A DNA stretch of 64,000 bases from Lepus europaeus (taxonomy: Eukaryota; Chordata; Mammalia; Lagomorpha; Leporidae). Position numbers and translations under genes: made by a program. Under the pieces are notes generated by a model, which ran no database searches, was not told the origin of the DNA, and was given only the letters and a program-made list of their open reading frames with translations. Below are positions 10,831 to 22,005 of this stretch, one piece after another. Every line of letters starts with the position of its first letter. Within the stretch, counting starts at the first letter, position 1. Where the stretch lies: NCBI RefSeq assembly GCF_033115175.1, contig NC_084834.1:122880275-122944274 (forward strand), written 5' to 3'.

Positions 10831-11734
10831 TGTGGGGATGGGCAGACAGAAATGAGGACCTCAGCATGCCCAGAGCAGGGTCCCATCAGCCCAGATCAGG
10901 GAAAGGCTGCTTTTGGTTCTGGGCAGGGGGTTGTGGGGGCAGAGACTCCTGCTGGGGCTCAGAGAAGCGATTCTGGAGTCACACGGGCGTCTCTTCACAT
11001 CCGCTGCCTTCGCTGTCACACAGGGCACCACCCACTGTGGCCTGTGGCCCCCAAGGTCCTTCCCACTCACTGCTGACCACGCTTCCCGCCGGCAAAGCAT
11101 GCGCGAGTCCCCTCGGGGGCCCAGCCTCCCCGATCCGCCAACTGCTTGTAATCAGTTTAGTTCCAGGACAAAATGTGGATCAGAGGAGAGATTAGCAGAG
11201 GTGGCTTATGAATGTGCTTTGAACTTCACCGATGGCAGCCCCTCCCCTGTGCACACAGAGAGAACATGACCGAAACGCACTGGCGCACAGGCTCCCCCGC
11301 TGCCCCACGCAGAGCGGCCGGCATCCCACTCGGCCCCACCGCTGCTCCTGGAATGGCAGGCATCCGGCCCTGCCCCCTTGTGCTCCGCCTGCTGCCCAGT
11401 CACACTGCGCAACGGGACACTGCTGTCCCCACAGCTCCCTGGGAGCACACAGAGCCGGGCACAGACAGGGGGGGCGCGGGCCCTGCGCGTGGCCAGCTGG
11501 GTATTGTTCCCAGATGGGAGCTGTCAAACCCTGTCAGGCTCAGTGCACCGTGGGGGTGCTGCATCCGCATTCCTGGGATGCAGGTGGCCCAGCGTCACCT
11601 CCCTGGCCCTGGCCTCGGTGTCGCTTCAGGTGCCTTCAGCCTCACCCACTGAGTGCCTGGGGCGGCCGTGTTCCGTGCACGTTCACTCCTGCAGCTGTCC
11701 AAGCCAGCCGGGTCGCCTCTGTGTGGGCCGGTGT
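10831..11734. other. Unassigned GC-rich sequence
   Basis: Unique GC-rich DNA. Overlapping open frames of up to 202 residues (11232-11840) arise from low stop density. None shows a motif. Confidence 0.4.
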
Positions 11735-12358
11735 GGAAGCCAAGAGTGAGGCTGAAGCCCATGAGAGCATTTCAGGCATGGGAAGCCAAGACACTGTGGC
11801 CCCCCAAAAAGTGCCCTACATGAAGGATCTCTGTGGGTGAGACCCCAGTGGAAAGAAGGGGCCATCAAAGAAGGATGACTTTTCTCCAAAGGGAGGAGAG
11901 AACTTTCACTTTGCTGACGGCTCTTTCTAAATACTGATGGAGTCTGTGGATTCAAAAGGCTTCCATAGCCTACAGCTCCCATCAAGAGCCTCGGGTGGTC
12001 ATTGACGTCATGCGTAAGAGTGTTCATTGTTAAATTAACAACAGGAGTCACTGTGCACTAACTCCCCATGCAGGACCTCTGTCCTCAATGAGTTGTATTA
12101 TGAGATTTGACTATAAAACTTGTTCCCAGTTTGTGTGTGTGTGTAAATTGTTGAAATCTTTACTTAGTATAGAGTTGGTCTTCTGTGTATAAAGTTAATT
12201 GAAAATGGATCTTAGTGGAGAATGGGACTGGGAATGGGAGAGGGAGGAGGGGAGGGGTGGGAGTGAGGGTGGGAGGGCGGGTATGGTGGGAAGAATCACT
12301 ATAATCCTAAAGTTGTGTTTATTCCCAAAATAAAAGGTTTCTTTAGGGGGAAAAAAAA
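11735..12358 (+). mobile_element. Rabbit-type LINE-1, 3' UTR fragment
   Basis: The order of blocks matches the 3' UTR of rabbit L1: GTGGGTGAGACCCCAGTGG, AAGGGAGGAGAGAACTTTCA, CAAAAGGCTTCCATAGCC, AACAACAGGAGTCACTGTGC, a G-rich tract at 12225-12290, then AATAAAAGGTTTC and a short A run. The copy is 5'-truncated and has no open reading frame left. The G-rich tract is the purine-rich stretch characteristic of L1 3' UTRs. Confidence 0.85.
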
Positions 12359-12773
12359 GCTGGACTGATGACAGTGTCCATTACGCTTCTGCCATCTTCC
12401 CAGGGCTTGGCGGACCCTGAGGGAAGAAGCGAGGCCATGAGGGCAGCTGTGGATACACAGAGGGCTGGCAGGCTGCAGAGGGATCCAGGGCTGCTTCCCC
12501 TCCCCATGTGGGGCCTGGCGCTGCTGCTCTGAGCTGTGTTGTGGCCCCAGCCCAGCAGACACTCCCCACCTGCAGTCCATTGTCTGTGACTCGGCATCGG
12601 GTCTGCAGGCCATGAGGGTCCCTGCAGAGCCCAGGGACCACAAGGCCCACCCAGGACCATGCATTGGGAACATGGCAGGACCCACAGGACTCTCCAAAAC
12701 CCTCATGGGAAACGCCTATCACAAAAACTGCTACAGATGGATGCCACTGTCGCTGGGCACCAAAATCAACGCT
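12359..12773. other. Unassigned sequence
   Basis: Unique sequence between the L1 end and the next SINE. A 135-residue reverse frame lacks any recognisable domain. Confidence 0.4.
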
Positions 12774-13098
12774 TTTTTTTTTTTTTTTTTTTGGACAGGT
12801 AGAGTTATAGACACAGAGAGAGAGAGACAGAGAGAAAGGTCTTCCTTCTGTTGGTTCACCCTCCTAATGGCTGCCATGGCCGGTGCTGCGCTGATCCAAA
12901 GCCAGGAGCCAGGTGCTTCCTCCAGGTCTCCCATGTGGGTGTAGGAGCCCAAGCACTTGGGCCATCCTCCACTGCCCTTCTGGGCCACAGCAGAGAGCTG
13001 GACTGGAAGAGGAGCAGCCAGGACTAGAACCCAACGCCCATATGGGATGCCGGCACCACAGGCGGAGGATTAACCAAGTGAGCCACGGCGCCAGCCCC
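12774..13098 (-). repeat. CSINE variant, full length, reverse
   Basis: Starts with about 20 T, then GGACAGGTAGAGTTATAGAC, and ends GAGCCACGGCGCCAGCCCC. The GACAGGTAGAG start and AAGGATTAACCAAGTGAGCC-like end differ from the major type and match the copy at 58276-58597. Confidence 0.93.
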
Positions 13099-13122
13099 AA
13101 CGCTGTCTTAATTGCTGTTTCG

Positions 13123-13465
13123 AGGCCAGTGCCATGGTGTAGCAGGTAAAGCCGCTGCCTGCAGTGCTAGCATCCCATATGGGTGCTGGTTCGCATCCCG
13201 GCTGCTCCACTTCTGATCCAGCTCTCTGCTATGGCCTGGGAAAGCAGCAGAAGATGGCCCAAGTCCTTTGGCTCCTGCGAATGCATGGGAGACCAGGAAG
13301 AAGCTCCTGGCTCCTGGCTTCAGATTGGCTCAGCTCTGGCTGTTGCAGTCATCTGAGGAGTGAACCAGTGGATGGAAGACTTTTTTTTCTCTCTCTCTCT
13401 TTCTGCCTCTGCCTCTCTGTAACTCTGCCTTTCAAAATAAATAAATCTTTAAAAAATAAATAAAA
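13123..13465 (+). repeat. CSINE, full length, forward
   Basis: Head AGGCCAGTGCCATGGTGTAG, CT-rich tail at 13381-13420, and an AAATAAATAAATCTTT end. It lies 24 bases after a reverse CSINE, so the two form an inverted pair that could fold back in a transcript. Confidence 0.93.
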
Positions 13466-14364
13466 TCAATTGCATGTTCCCAGCAACTTGTTGAAGTGTC
13501 CTCGTTGGATGCTGGGTCTCTGAGCTCCAGCTGAAGTCACCACACCAGGCACCGTGATGTGACCGTTTCAGAAATGGGCTCTCCACGGGCTGACGCAGAT
13601 TCACGTGGGGTCACCAGGGTGTGCCCTACTCCAGGGAGGGAGATGTGGGCCCAGACACACCCCCAGGGAAGGTGGCCCCTCGAGATGGTGGCTGGAGTCA
13701 GAGTAGGGCAGCCACGAGCCCAGGGCCCCGGGAGAGGCTGCCCTGAATTGAGGGGCCAGCCAGGCTCTTCCCCAAGGCCATGGCATGAGCAGGGCTGCCC
13801 ACAGCTGGGTCTCAGGCCTCCCTGCTCCATGACTGGAGAGCAGAAGTTTCCTCCGTCTGGTGGGTGCACCCGCCCCAGGCCTGGGTGTTCCCTTGTGGTA
13901 GCTCCAGGCAGCCGACACCCCAGCGGAGAGCACCTGTGTGACAAGAGCCAGGCAGGAGATGGCTCCTCGGAAACCATGAGAGATGGCTGTTGGGGCTCAG
14001 GGGGTGTTCACAGGCGAGGCCTCCTCAGCACCTCCCCCAGCCCTGAGAGCAGCCCCCAGTGAAGGCCCCATGGGCTCCTCGCCAACTTTTAAGCGGGAAT
14101 TTGTGGATGGATGTCACACCCTAGCGACTTTTCCTCTACTGCCTTCTTGGGCTCCCAGCGTAACTCTGGTGAGTGGCGTGGGAGTGACCTCTGCAGCCCT
14201 TGGCCGTGGCCTCTGGGGTTGAGAATCCTGGTTGCCATCTGCCCTATGACCTCCCCTGTCCTGATGGTCCCGTTGCCTTTAGCAAAGGTGGTAAAGGCTC
14301 ACCTGGAGACCCCTGTGGGCTGCTGGCTTGGGCGAATGGACCCTTGTCAGCTGACTTAGGTGTT
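13466..14364. other. Unassigned sequence
   Basis: Unique sequence with no feature I can support. Open frames up to 167 residues are motif-free. Confidence 0.4.
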
Positions 14365-14377
14365 TATCCTGATTCTT

Positions 14378-14728
14378 TTATTTATTTATTTATTTATTTA
14401 TTTATTTTTTTGACAGGCAGAGTGGACAGTGAGAGAGAGAAAGGTCTTCCTTGGCCGTTGGTTCACCCTCCAATGGCTGCCACGGTAGGCGCGCTGCGGC
14501 CGGCGCACTGCGCTGATCCGATGGCAGGAGCCAGGTGCTTCTCCTGGTCTCCCATGGGGTGCAGGGCCCAAAGACTTGGACCATCCTCCACTGCACTCCC
14601 TGGCCACAGCAGAGAGCTGGCCTGGAAGAGGGGCAACCGGGACAGGATCGGTGCCCCGACCGGGACTAGAACCCAGTGTGCCGGCGCCGCAAGGTGGAGG
14701 ATTAGCCTAGTGAGCCGCGGCACCGGCC
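14378..14728 (-). repeat. Young CSINE subtype, reverse, intact target duplication
   Basis: Young subtype, marked by GACAGGCAGAGTGGACAGTG and CAAGGTGGAGGATTAGCC. It is flanked by a perfect 13-bp duplication TATCCTGATTCTT (14365-14377 and 14729-14741), next to a (TTTA)n tail complement. The perfect duplication indicates a recent insertion. Confidence 0.97.
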
Positions 14729-14741
14729 TATCCTGATTCTT

Positions 14742-15781
14742 AAGTGGTGCAGAATGTGAGACTCCATTAACCAGCTCGAGTCTGGGGTGGGGTTCCTTAC
14801 AAAGCAACTTGGGGGTGTTTGCACCAGGAACAGCTGTGTCCATGACCTGGCCCCTGGGAGGCCAGCCCCAGAGAGCCTGCAGGCCTGCTGCTGCCTGCTA
14901 GCCTCACTCCCCGGAGGTTGGTCTCCCGAACTCCAGGTCTTCTGCCCAGCTTTGGGAACAGCTGTTTCCTTGGCTCACTGCTCCGGTTGAAGCTTCTTGC
15001 GTAGTGTGGAAGGGCTCAGAATCTAAATACGGCACGGGACAGATCTCCCCGTCTCCCCGGGCAGGAGTTGAACCAAGTGGAGCCAAAGCGTTGCTGGTTC
15101 CCAACCAACAGGTGGAACCAATTTAAAAACTCACGCAAGGAAGACACAAACCCTGCCCTGCACATGTTAATGTTTCTCTCAAGACAGACAGAATGTTCTT
15201 TGCCTGGGTTTGCTCTGCCAGACAGACGCTGCACTCCGAGAGCTCTGGGTCCAACAAGCGGCCGTGTGGTACAGCCACAGCATGCACTGGAGGTAGCCCG
15301 GAAAGGCAGGTTTTGGAAGCCAACCTCTCGACATGCAAAAATGTTTTTGGTTGGCTATTAAGTGGAAAAAATGCTGCTTACCAAACACCGTGCAGGATGA
15401 AAACAATTATTCCAAAGCCATGTGTGTGTGTGTGTGTGTGTCTCCCTAGAAAATGTAGAGGGCTGTCCTCCAACATGGGAACACTGGTGGGGTTTTCAGG
15501 GCCGTGGGTACACAGCGGCCCAGCTACACTGGCACAGGGCGGCCCCCTCCCTCGGGGAGAACGGGGATGACTGGCGTCTTGGCACAGGCTGTGCCACGTG
15601 GAAGGGCCGTGTGGTTCTCATCTTACAGAGGCACCACGTAGACTGGCATCAGTCCCTGGAAGTAGTATTGTTTGTGTGTTTCATGTTTTCAAAAAGTTCT
15701 TTTTGATAAGTAGGATCACTGTCGTATTAACTCCTTAAATGAAACACAATGGAATCCATGTTTAAGAAATCACTGGTAGAG
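14742..15781. other. Unassigned sequence with a short TG run
   Basis: No repeat or exon recognised except a (TG)n run at 15421-15440. Confidence 0.45.
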
Positions 15782-16136
15782 GGGCCGGCACTGTGGTGTA
15801 GTGGGTAAAGCCACTGCCTGTAGTGCCAGCATCCCATAAGGGCAACGATTTAAGACATGGCTGCTTCACTTCCAATCCAGCTCTCTGCTGTGGTCTGGGA
15901 AAGCAGTAGAAGATGGCCCAAGTTATTGGGCCCCTGCACCTGCGTGGGAGACCCAGAGGAAGCTCCTGGCTCCTGGCTTCGGATTGACCCAGCTCCAGCC
16001 ATTGAAGTAATTTGGGGAGTGAACCAGTGGATGGAAGACCTCTCTCTCTCTCTCTCTCTGCCTCTGCCTCTCCCTCTGCTTCTCTGTAACTCTGCCTTTC
16101 AAGTAAATAAATGTCTTTTTTTAAAAAAAAAAAAAA
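15782..16136 (+). repeat. CSINE, full length, forward
   Basis: Head GGGGCCGGCACTGTGGTGTA, CT tail at 16039-16060, and a poly-A end. No clear target duplication was found. Confidence 0.94.
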
Positions 16137-16180
16137 GCTATTCACAGATTTCAGAATTGATTTGAACCAAAATAAATTTA

Positions 16181-16485
16181 ACTTTTATTTATTTATTTGT
16201 ATTTGAAAGGTGAGAGAGAGAGAGAGATCTCATTCACTGACTTCCTACTCAAATGTCTACAACAACCAGGACTGGTCCAAGTGGAAGCCAGGAGTCGGGA
16301 ACTCCATCCGGGTCTCCCACATGGGGGACAGGGACTCAAATACTTGGGCCACCCTCTGCTTCCTCCCAGGGTGCGTGAGCAGGAAGGTGGACTGGAAGCA
16401 AGAAGCCAGATTTGAACCAGGCACTCTGACATGGGCTATGGGCGTCCCAAGCAGTGTCTTAACTGCTACGCCGAAAGTCCACCCC
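16181..16485 (-). repeat. Old CSINE variant, reverse
   Basis: TTATTTATTTATTTGTATTTG at the start, GTGCGTGAGCAGGAAGGTGG in the body, and CTACGCCGAAAGTCCACCCC at the end. Confidence 0.85.
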
Positions 16486-16584
16486 TAAACTTAGCGTTGA
16501 AGTCCCCACCAACTTCGGAAGTACCTTCATCTCTGATGGCATTAAGCAACGACTTTCAGGAGTGTCAATGGTATTGTGGTGTTG

Positions 16585-16710
16585 TATACATCATATATAT
16601 ATATATGATGTATATATATAGACATATATATATATCATATATCATATATATGATGTATATATAATATATATTGTATATATGTGTATATATATATTATATA
16701 TGGACATGGG
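16585..16710. repeat. (TA)n tract with palindromic interruptions
   Basis: About 125 bases of TA/CATA sequence with interruptions such as ATGATGTATATATA. Many self-complementary stretches could form cruciforms. It is a simple repeat, not a gene. Confidence 0.95.
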
Positions 16711-16715
16711 TATAT

Positions 16716-16973
16716 GTTTTAAACTTTACTCATTTAAAAGGCAGAGAGACAAAGACAATCAGAATGCCTGTTACAGCTGCAGCTGGGCCAGGCTGCAGCC
16801 AGGACTGGAAACTCAGTGTGGGTGACCCATGGAGGTGGCAGGGGTCCAAGCGCTTGGCTCAGCACCTGCTGCCTCCCAGGTGCCCGTTAGCAGGAAGCTG
16901 GGATCAGATGCAGAGTCAGGAAATCCGACGCGGGTTGTGGGCGTCAACCACGCACCGGACACCCCCGCCCCCT
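16716..16973 (-). repeat. Old divergent CSINE, reverse
   Basis: TTTAAAAGGCAGAGAGACAA, GCACCTGCTGCCTCCCAGG, CGTTAGCAGGAAGCTGG and an eroded head ending CCCCCGCCCC. It starts almost at the right edge of the TA tract. Confidence 0.8.
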
Positions 16974-17555
16974 TGGGTAGCTGAGAGTGGCTGGCTCCCA
17001 GTGATGCGCGCTGAGTGTGTGCGGATGAAAGGTGTGACGGCTTCAGAATCACCCAGGGGGCACTGAGTGGGCAGGAGCAGGGCGTGAGTGAAGCATTGAT
17101 GACGCTGAGGGCTAAACAGCGGACCTTAACGTTGCTTTCTTGTTTTGGACAGGTTTCCAGTAGCCATTATACAAAGCTAACATAAAAACAGAAAACTGTT
17201 TAGAACTTTGTGTAAGTCACGGTTCTCCAGAGAAATAGAATGTGTGTGTGCGTGTGTGTGTGCGTGCGTGTGCAGGGGGGTGGGGGTGGCCAGTGAGGGT
17301 GGCATACAGGGGGCGGCAGGACTCATGGCCCTGCCCTACTTCCGGCAGGGACAACTGCAGCTCCCTGAACTTGGCCTCAGCAGCTGGAGGTGGCTTGGGG
17401 AGACCAGCAGGAGTCCGGGCACAGCCGGGGCATCACCACCCATGACAGGCACAGAGCTCCCGCACCCTGGAGTGTGAGTGACTCAAGCTGGACCCTGTGG
17501 GAGAACTGTCATGTGACTACAGAGCCTGCCCTCCCCTGAGCTAAGACGCAGCATG
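16974..17555. other. Unassigned sequence with a TG run
   Basis: Contains a (TG/CG)n run at 17238-17272. The preceding GTTCTCCAGAGAAATAGAAT resembles the edge of an old LTR-type repeat, but this is too short to call. Confidence 0.4.
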
Positions 17556-17830
17556 GGGGCCAGAGCTGTGGCATAGCACAGCTTGTAACGCCAGCATCCC
17601 ACATGGGCACCAGTTCGAGTCCCAGCTGCTCCACTTCCGATCCAGCTCCCTGTTGGTGTGCCTGGGAAAGTAGTAGAAGATGGCCCAAGAGTTTGGGCCC
17701 CTGCACCCATGGGGGAGACCAGGAGGAAGCTCCTGGCTCCTGGCTCCAGACCCGCCCAGCTCCAGCCGTGGCGGCCATTTGTGGAGTGAACCAGCTCAAT
17801 CTTTCAAACAAACAAATAAATCTTAAAAAA
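17556..17830 (+). repeat. CSINE, forward, without CT run
   Basis: Head GGGGGCCAGAGCTGTGGC, tail GTGAACCAGCTCAATCTTTC then AAATAAATCTT. The usual CT-rich segment before the tail is deleted. Confidence 0.9.
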
Positions 17831-18244
17831 GAAGAAGCAGCAGTAAGAGGTTAGCTTACAGTGGAAGCTCCGGATTCATCTACCGGGAAAGCTAAGCACT
17901 GGTAAGTGGTGTGAAATACCCACAGGGTTCCTGCCCAGCTAAAATGCTTTCAGCTGTGAGGAAGGGAACACAGGTCCCGCTGTCTGTGCTCAGCACTTTG
18001 TCAGCTAGCTGACACGTAGTCGATGGGAAGTCTCAGAATTGGTTCAGCAACCAGTGATGTCAGGTGCTTTCCAGGTACTGCCCTTTATGTTTATTTTTTA
18101 AAACAGATTTGTTTTCTTCTGCTTAAACTACAGACTTACTACCTCGTGGTTGCAAGATGGTCACAGAAGCTCCAGACATCACAATCGTGTGACAGCAACC
18201 AAAGGCAGAGCACAGAGGGAGCAGAGCAAGACACAGGTCTGTAG
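17831..18244. other. Unassigned sequence
   Basis: No recognised feature. Confidence 0.4.
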
Positions 18245-18405
18245 ACTTCCCTCCCTCTCTCTCTCCCTCCCTCCTCTCTCCTCTCTTCCTCCCCCTCTCT
18301 CTCCCTCCCTCCCTCCTTCCCTCCCCCCTCCCTCCTGTCTCCCTCCTGCCTCCCCCCCCTCCCTCCCTGCTTCTCTCCTCCCTCGTCCCTCCTCCCTGTG
18401 TCCCA
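18245..18405. repeat. Polypyrimidine (CT-rich) tract
   Basis: About 160 bases that are almost purely C and T on the + strand, made of CCCTCC and CTCTCT blocks. The complement is a polypurine strand. Arg/Gly/Glu-rich open frames on the reverse strand are a by-product. Confidence 0.95.
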
Positions 18406-18494
18406 TGCCATGACACACAGAGGCGCACTCCCCTGGGAGCCAGCTATGCCCCACCTGTCACACAGCTGACCCCCTTCTCCCTCTGCTCATCTCC

Positions 18495-18775
18495 TAGAGC
18501 TGCTGAGACAAATCAAAACACTGGCAATGCAGGCTCTGGAGGAGGGCACTCCCTAGCTTCTTCCGGCTTCTGGTGGCTCCAGGGCTGCCTGCCTCCTTCC
18601 CCCACCTACGCTCCAATCCCCCTGCCATCCTCAGGGCCCAGCTGGGTGACCCAGGAGACCCTTAACTTAATTGCATCTGCAGGACCCTCTTATGCAGGTT
18701 CCAGGTATTAGGACTTGGACATGTTGGGATGGGGGCGGTCACCATTCACCCCACTGCCCCGCCCCAGTTAATAAC
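18495..18775 (-). repeat. MaLR-type LTR relic, reverse
   Basis: In the direction shown, AGAGCTGCTGAGACAAATCA begins the match, and CTTAACTTAATTGCATCTGC, GCAGGTTCCAGGTATTAGGA and CTTGGACATG end it. These are complements of well-known MaLR LTR blocks. The middle part is poorly preserved. Confidence 0.65.
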
Positions 18776-18898
18776 TGCAACGCTGAACCCGCCCCCTGCA
18801 CCCGAGCGTCCCAGGGCCTTGCAGCTGGTCTGGTGTTTTACTTTCCATAGCACTCACCACCTTCTAACAGACTCGATTGTCCACTATGTGTCAGGTTC

Positions 18899-19023
18899 AC
18901 AAGGGGGCTTGAAATCATCCATGGCAAACGCATATGGTGGAAAAGTATGTGTGGATTTCAAAGAATTTTTGGTACCCAAATAAGCTTATCTGTTCCGTTT
19001 ACCAGGAACGTTTCGAAGCACCT
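18899..19023 (+). mobile_element. Miniature mariner-like element (copy B)
   Basis: Runs from ACAAGGGGGCTTGAAATCAT through CATATGGTGG, GTGGATTTCAAAGAATTTTT and ACCCAAATAAGCTTATCTGT to ACGTTTCGAAGCACC. Same plan as copies A and D, with decayed ends. Confidence 0.65.
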
Positions 19024-19039
19024 TCCTATCCTTAGTCTT

Positions 19040-19230
19040 CCCTCCCACTAGACTGAAGTGCCACAAGGGCGGCGACACGTAACACGCAAGTCTGAACCTG
19101 GAACGAGGCTTGGCGTGTGAGAGCTACGGTTGTCACTGCTGAGGGCCACACATTGTGGGAGTCGGTGGCCCAAATAGCCCCTGGCATAAAGCAGACATCA
19201 GGGGATGCCTGTTGAGTGCACAGCTGGGAG
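19040..19230 (+). repeat. L2 3' end relic
   Basis: CCCACTAGACTGAAGTGCCA and CAAGGGCGGCGACACG, then CCCTGGCATAAAGCAGACAT and GCCTGTTGAGTGCA, correspond in order to the L2 3' end read forward. Confidence 0.6.
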
Positions 19231-19849
19231 CTCACTCGTAGGAGAACCCAGGAGATCCTGCTGGGAGAGATGGAGCTGTTCCCTTCCCGGACTGCTTTTC
19301 CCAGATGTGATTGATTGATTGATGTCCTCGTCAGATTTCCATGAGCCGAGCTGCCTGCTGTGGGGGCCATGCTCAGCTGGTGATTCAGGGTTCAACTATC
19401 CCGAGCTGCGTGCGGTGGAAATCTCTCCCCTGGAATTAGAGAAGGCGACGCTGCCGCAGAAGACACCCTGCTCTCTTGATGAGGTGCACTGGCTCACAGC
19501 CCTGGGCACGGCACTTGCAGATAAGTGCCCAAGAGCAGCTGCATGCCGGGCACTTGTAACTCAGTACCTGAGGAGTCCAGGCTGCTGCCAGCCGGGCATG
19601 GATGCTCCGAGCTGAGCAAACCCAAGATCCCGTGGGAAATAAAGACAGTGGCTTGCTCTGCACCCCCGCACCCCCCCGCTCTCACACTCTCTCATTTGCC
19701 CTTGTCAGCGACTTTGGGATGAGCCCATTCCTTTAGTCTCTGAAACAATGGCCTTTAAGACTGAAAAGCCCCTAAATGATTATCTGCTGAGAATGCAAGT
19801 TGTCTGTGACATTTGTATTCTATTTAGTATTGGCAAACGTGACTCCATC
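19231..19849. other. Unassigned sequence
   Basis: Contains a short (TTGA)n run near 19308-19322 and nothing else I recognise. Confidence 0.4.
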
Positions 19850-20470
19850 TGTCTGTGGGATACGACCTGATAGTATGACGCACACACATATGGAACGGTG
19901 TGATTACGTGGATTAACACGTCCATCACTTCACACACTTATCATTTCTCTGCAGTGAGAACATTCGATAGCTGTTCTCTTAGCAAGTCTGAGACCTATAG
20001 TGTGTTAGTGTCACTTAACACATCACCAATAGCATCACTGTGCAGGCAATGGGTCAGCAGATCTGACCCCTTCTCATAGAAGCCGATCTCCCCTTTGTCC
20101 TCACCCACACACACACCAGCAGCAGCTCCTGGTACCATGCTCTCTCGCTCTCTCTCTCTCTCTCTCTCTGAAGTTTTTAGACTCCACCTATAAGTGAGAT
20201 CATACAGTGCTGGGTTTTCATTAAGCACCAGGGCGTCTGCATCTCTCCGTGTTGAAGACGACACGGGCCGAACGGCATTCCCGCGTGTGCAGGCACCGTG
20301 GCCCCTCCCTCTGTCCTGATGGACACTCGCCCAGCGGGTTGATTCCAGATGTGCTCGGGTGTGCAAGCCGCTGCAGGAGGCGTGGGTGTGCAGATGTGTC
20401 CCCGACACGTCCTTTGTGTCCCCAGCAGTGGGGCGGCTGGGTCGTCTGGGAGTTCCAGTTTGACTGGAAG
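19850..20470 (-). repeat. Ancient L1 (L1M-type) 3' region relic
   Basis: CGTCCATCACTTCACACACT, TATCATTTCTCTGCAGTGAG and GAACATTCGATAG, then ACTCCACCTATAAGTGAGAT and CATACAGTG, then CCCCAGCAGTGGGGCGGCTG lie in the order of an L1M 3' region read on the complement. A (TC)n run interrupts it at 20140-20168. Confidence 0.65.
20140..20168. repeat. (TC)n microsatellite
   Basis: Nearly pure TC repeat of about 29 bases. Confidence 0.9.
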
Positions 20471-20689
20471 AAGAGAATGCGATTCAGAGCCTGGGTTTTC
20501 GTTGGTTGTTTTGTCTCTGGTTTGGTCTGGTTGTTCCGGCCTCCTGCAAAGTTTGCAGTGCAGCTGGCCTTGAAGTCGGGGTTGCTTCCTTATTTTGGCC
20601 CCATCAGTAAGGAATATTTCGATAGGTGTTTAGAAAATACAGATGAGCAAAAAGGAAAAACATGTGAAGTTGCCTGCTCCCTCCACCCG

Positions 20690-21120
20690 CACTGTGCAAA
20701 TGCAACCGAGCCACGTTCACGAGCGTCTCACCCTCTGCCTTCCTGCGCCTGTGACGTCCGCGCCTTGGCGGCCTCGGCCTCGGCTGACCAAGGGCAGGTG
20801 CCGCAACAAGCAGGGGGACAGCCTGCAGCCTCCCCAGGCCCGGCCCCGCCCTCGCTGACCGGCCTGCAAGAATGAACTCGGGGGCCCCCAGGGAGGACCG
20901 CGTGGTCCAGACCCAAGCCACCACGCCGGAAGGGGCTGGCTGGGCGGGTTCCCGTCCAGGGCTGGGGTTGGAGCCCTTCCCGAACCCCGAACTCCGAACT
21001 CCGAACTCCGTGGGAAAGAAGAGGTCAAAGGAGAGAGGACCGGGGCGGGGCTTCAGCTCCCACTGGCACGGGGCGGGGCCTGAGGCGCTCACTGGGACAG
21101 GTGAGCCCCAGCCTCCTCAC
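20690..21120. promoter_or_regulatory. CpG-rich stretch with GC boxes and possible splice donor
   Basis: Dense CpG, two GC boxes of the GGGGCGGGGC type at about 21042-21051 and 21070-21079, and a good donor CAG|GTGAGC at 21100/21101. An ATG at 20872 with A at -3 opens a frame that reaches the donor, and the 76-codon peptide has no recognisable domain. A CGAACTC-type 7-bp repeat lies at about 20983-21009. It may be a small promoter with a first exon, or a chance GC-rich patch. The PolII start, if any, is unknown. Confidence 0.35.
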
Positions 21121-21535
21121 CAGTGAAATGGGCACCAGAGCACCTGCGGGGCGGGGAAGCGTCTTGCTTCGGGCAGTGGGCGCGCGGAGGACCCCGTGGT
21201 CCTCCTGCCGCTGGTGGGACTCAGCACCTCGTGTCTTGGCCCAGCTGCTCCCTGCTCCGGGAGGCATCTCTGTGGCTGCCCCAGGGTTGAGGAAGGGGCC
21301 CCAGGCACGCGAGGGTGGCCGGGGTGGGGATGAGCGTCACCTTGCCGAGGTCTCTGCCGCCGCCCCCAGGTGCGGAGCGCGGGTCCGCGGCCGGTGTCTC
21401 CAGCTTAGAGGCCAGGGCTCTTCACCCTTTCTTCCGGAGCTGCCCACTTCACGTCAGCCACGTCGACTCGTGTGGAACCAGCGCCGGCAGCAAGGACTGG
21501 GCTCGTATTTGAGTTCTCAGAGCGGAGCCAGTTTA
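21121..21535. other. Unassigned GC-rich sequence
   Basis: Continues the CpG-richer zone and holds no recognised repeat. Confidence 0.4.
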
Positions 21536-21539
21536 CTGT

Positions 21540-21930
21540 CGGGGCTGCATGAGGGAGTGTGCGTGCCTGCATGTGTGTCCATGTGTGTGCAGGCATGTGC
21601 AAGTGTGTGGGCATGTGTGCCCCTGTGTGCCTGCATGTGCTTGTGCGTGCCTTGTGTGAAGTGTGTGTGCAGGCATGTGTGTTTTTGTGGGCATGTGTTC
21701 CTGTATAACATGCCTGTGTGTGCATGCATGCATGGGTGCCTTGTGTGCAGATGTGTGCAAGTGTGTGGGCATGTGTTCCTTCTATACATGCCTTGTGTGC
21801 ATGCCTGCATGGGTCTTTATGTGAATTGTGTGTACAGGCATGTCATGTATTCCGGTCTGTGTGTGCCTGTGTGGGTGCAGACCTGTGTGTACCTGTACAC
21901 GTGTATGTACCTGAACATGTGTGTGCGCAT
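21540..21930. repeat. Degenerate TG-rich tandem repeat
   Basis: About 390 bases of TGTGTGCAGGCATGTG-like units with irregular spacing. Cys/Val/Met-rich and Thr/His-rich open frames on the two strands (up to 296 residues) are products of this repeat. Confidence 0.9.
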
Positions 21931-22005
21931 GTGCTCCCTCCTGGTGGCACCTTCCATCAGTCTTCCTCTCTCTTCACAGCATGTTTTTTAAACATTTATC
22001 TATTT

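Noticed and set aside
21101-21991. 296-codon Cys/Val-rich + frame
   Set aside because: Most of it is the TG-rich repeat, and the rest is GC-rich DNA. It has no signal, domain or splice support.
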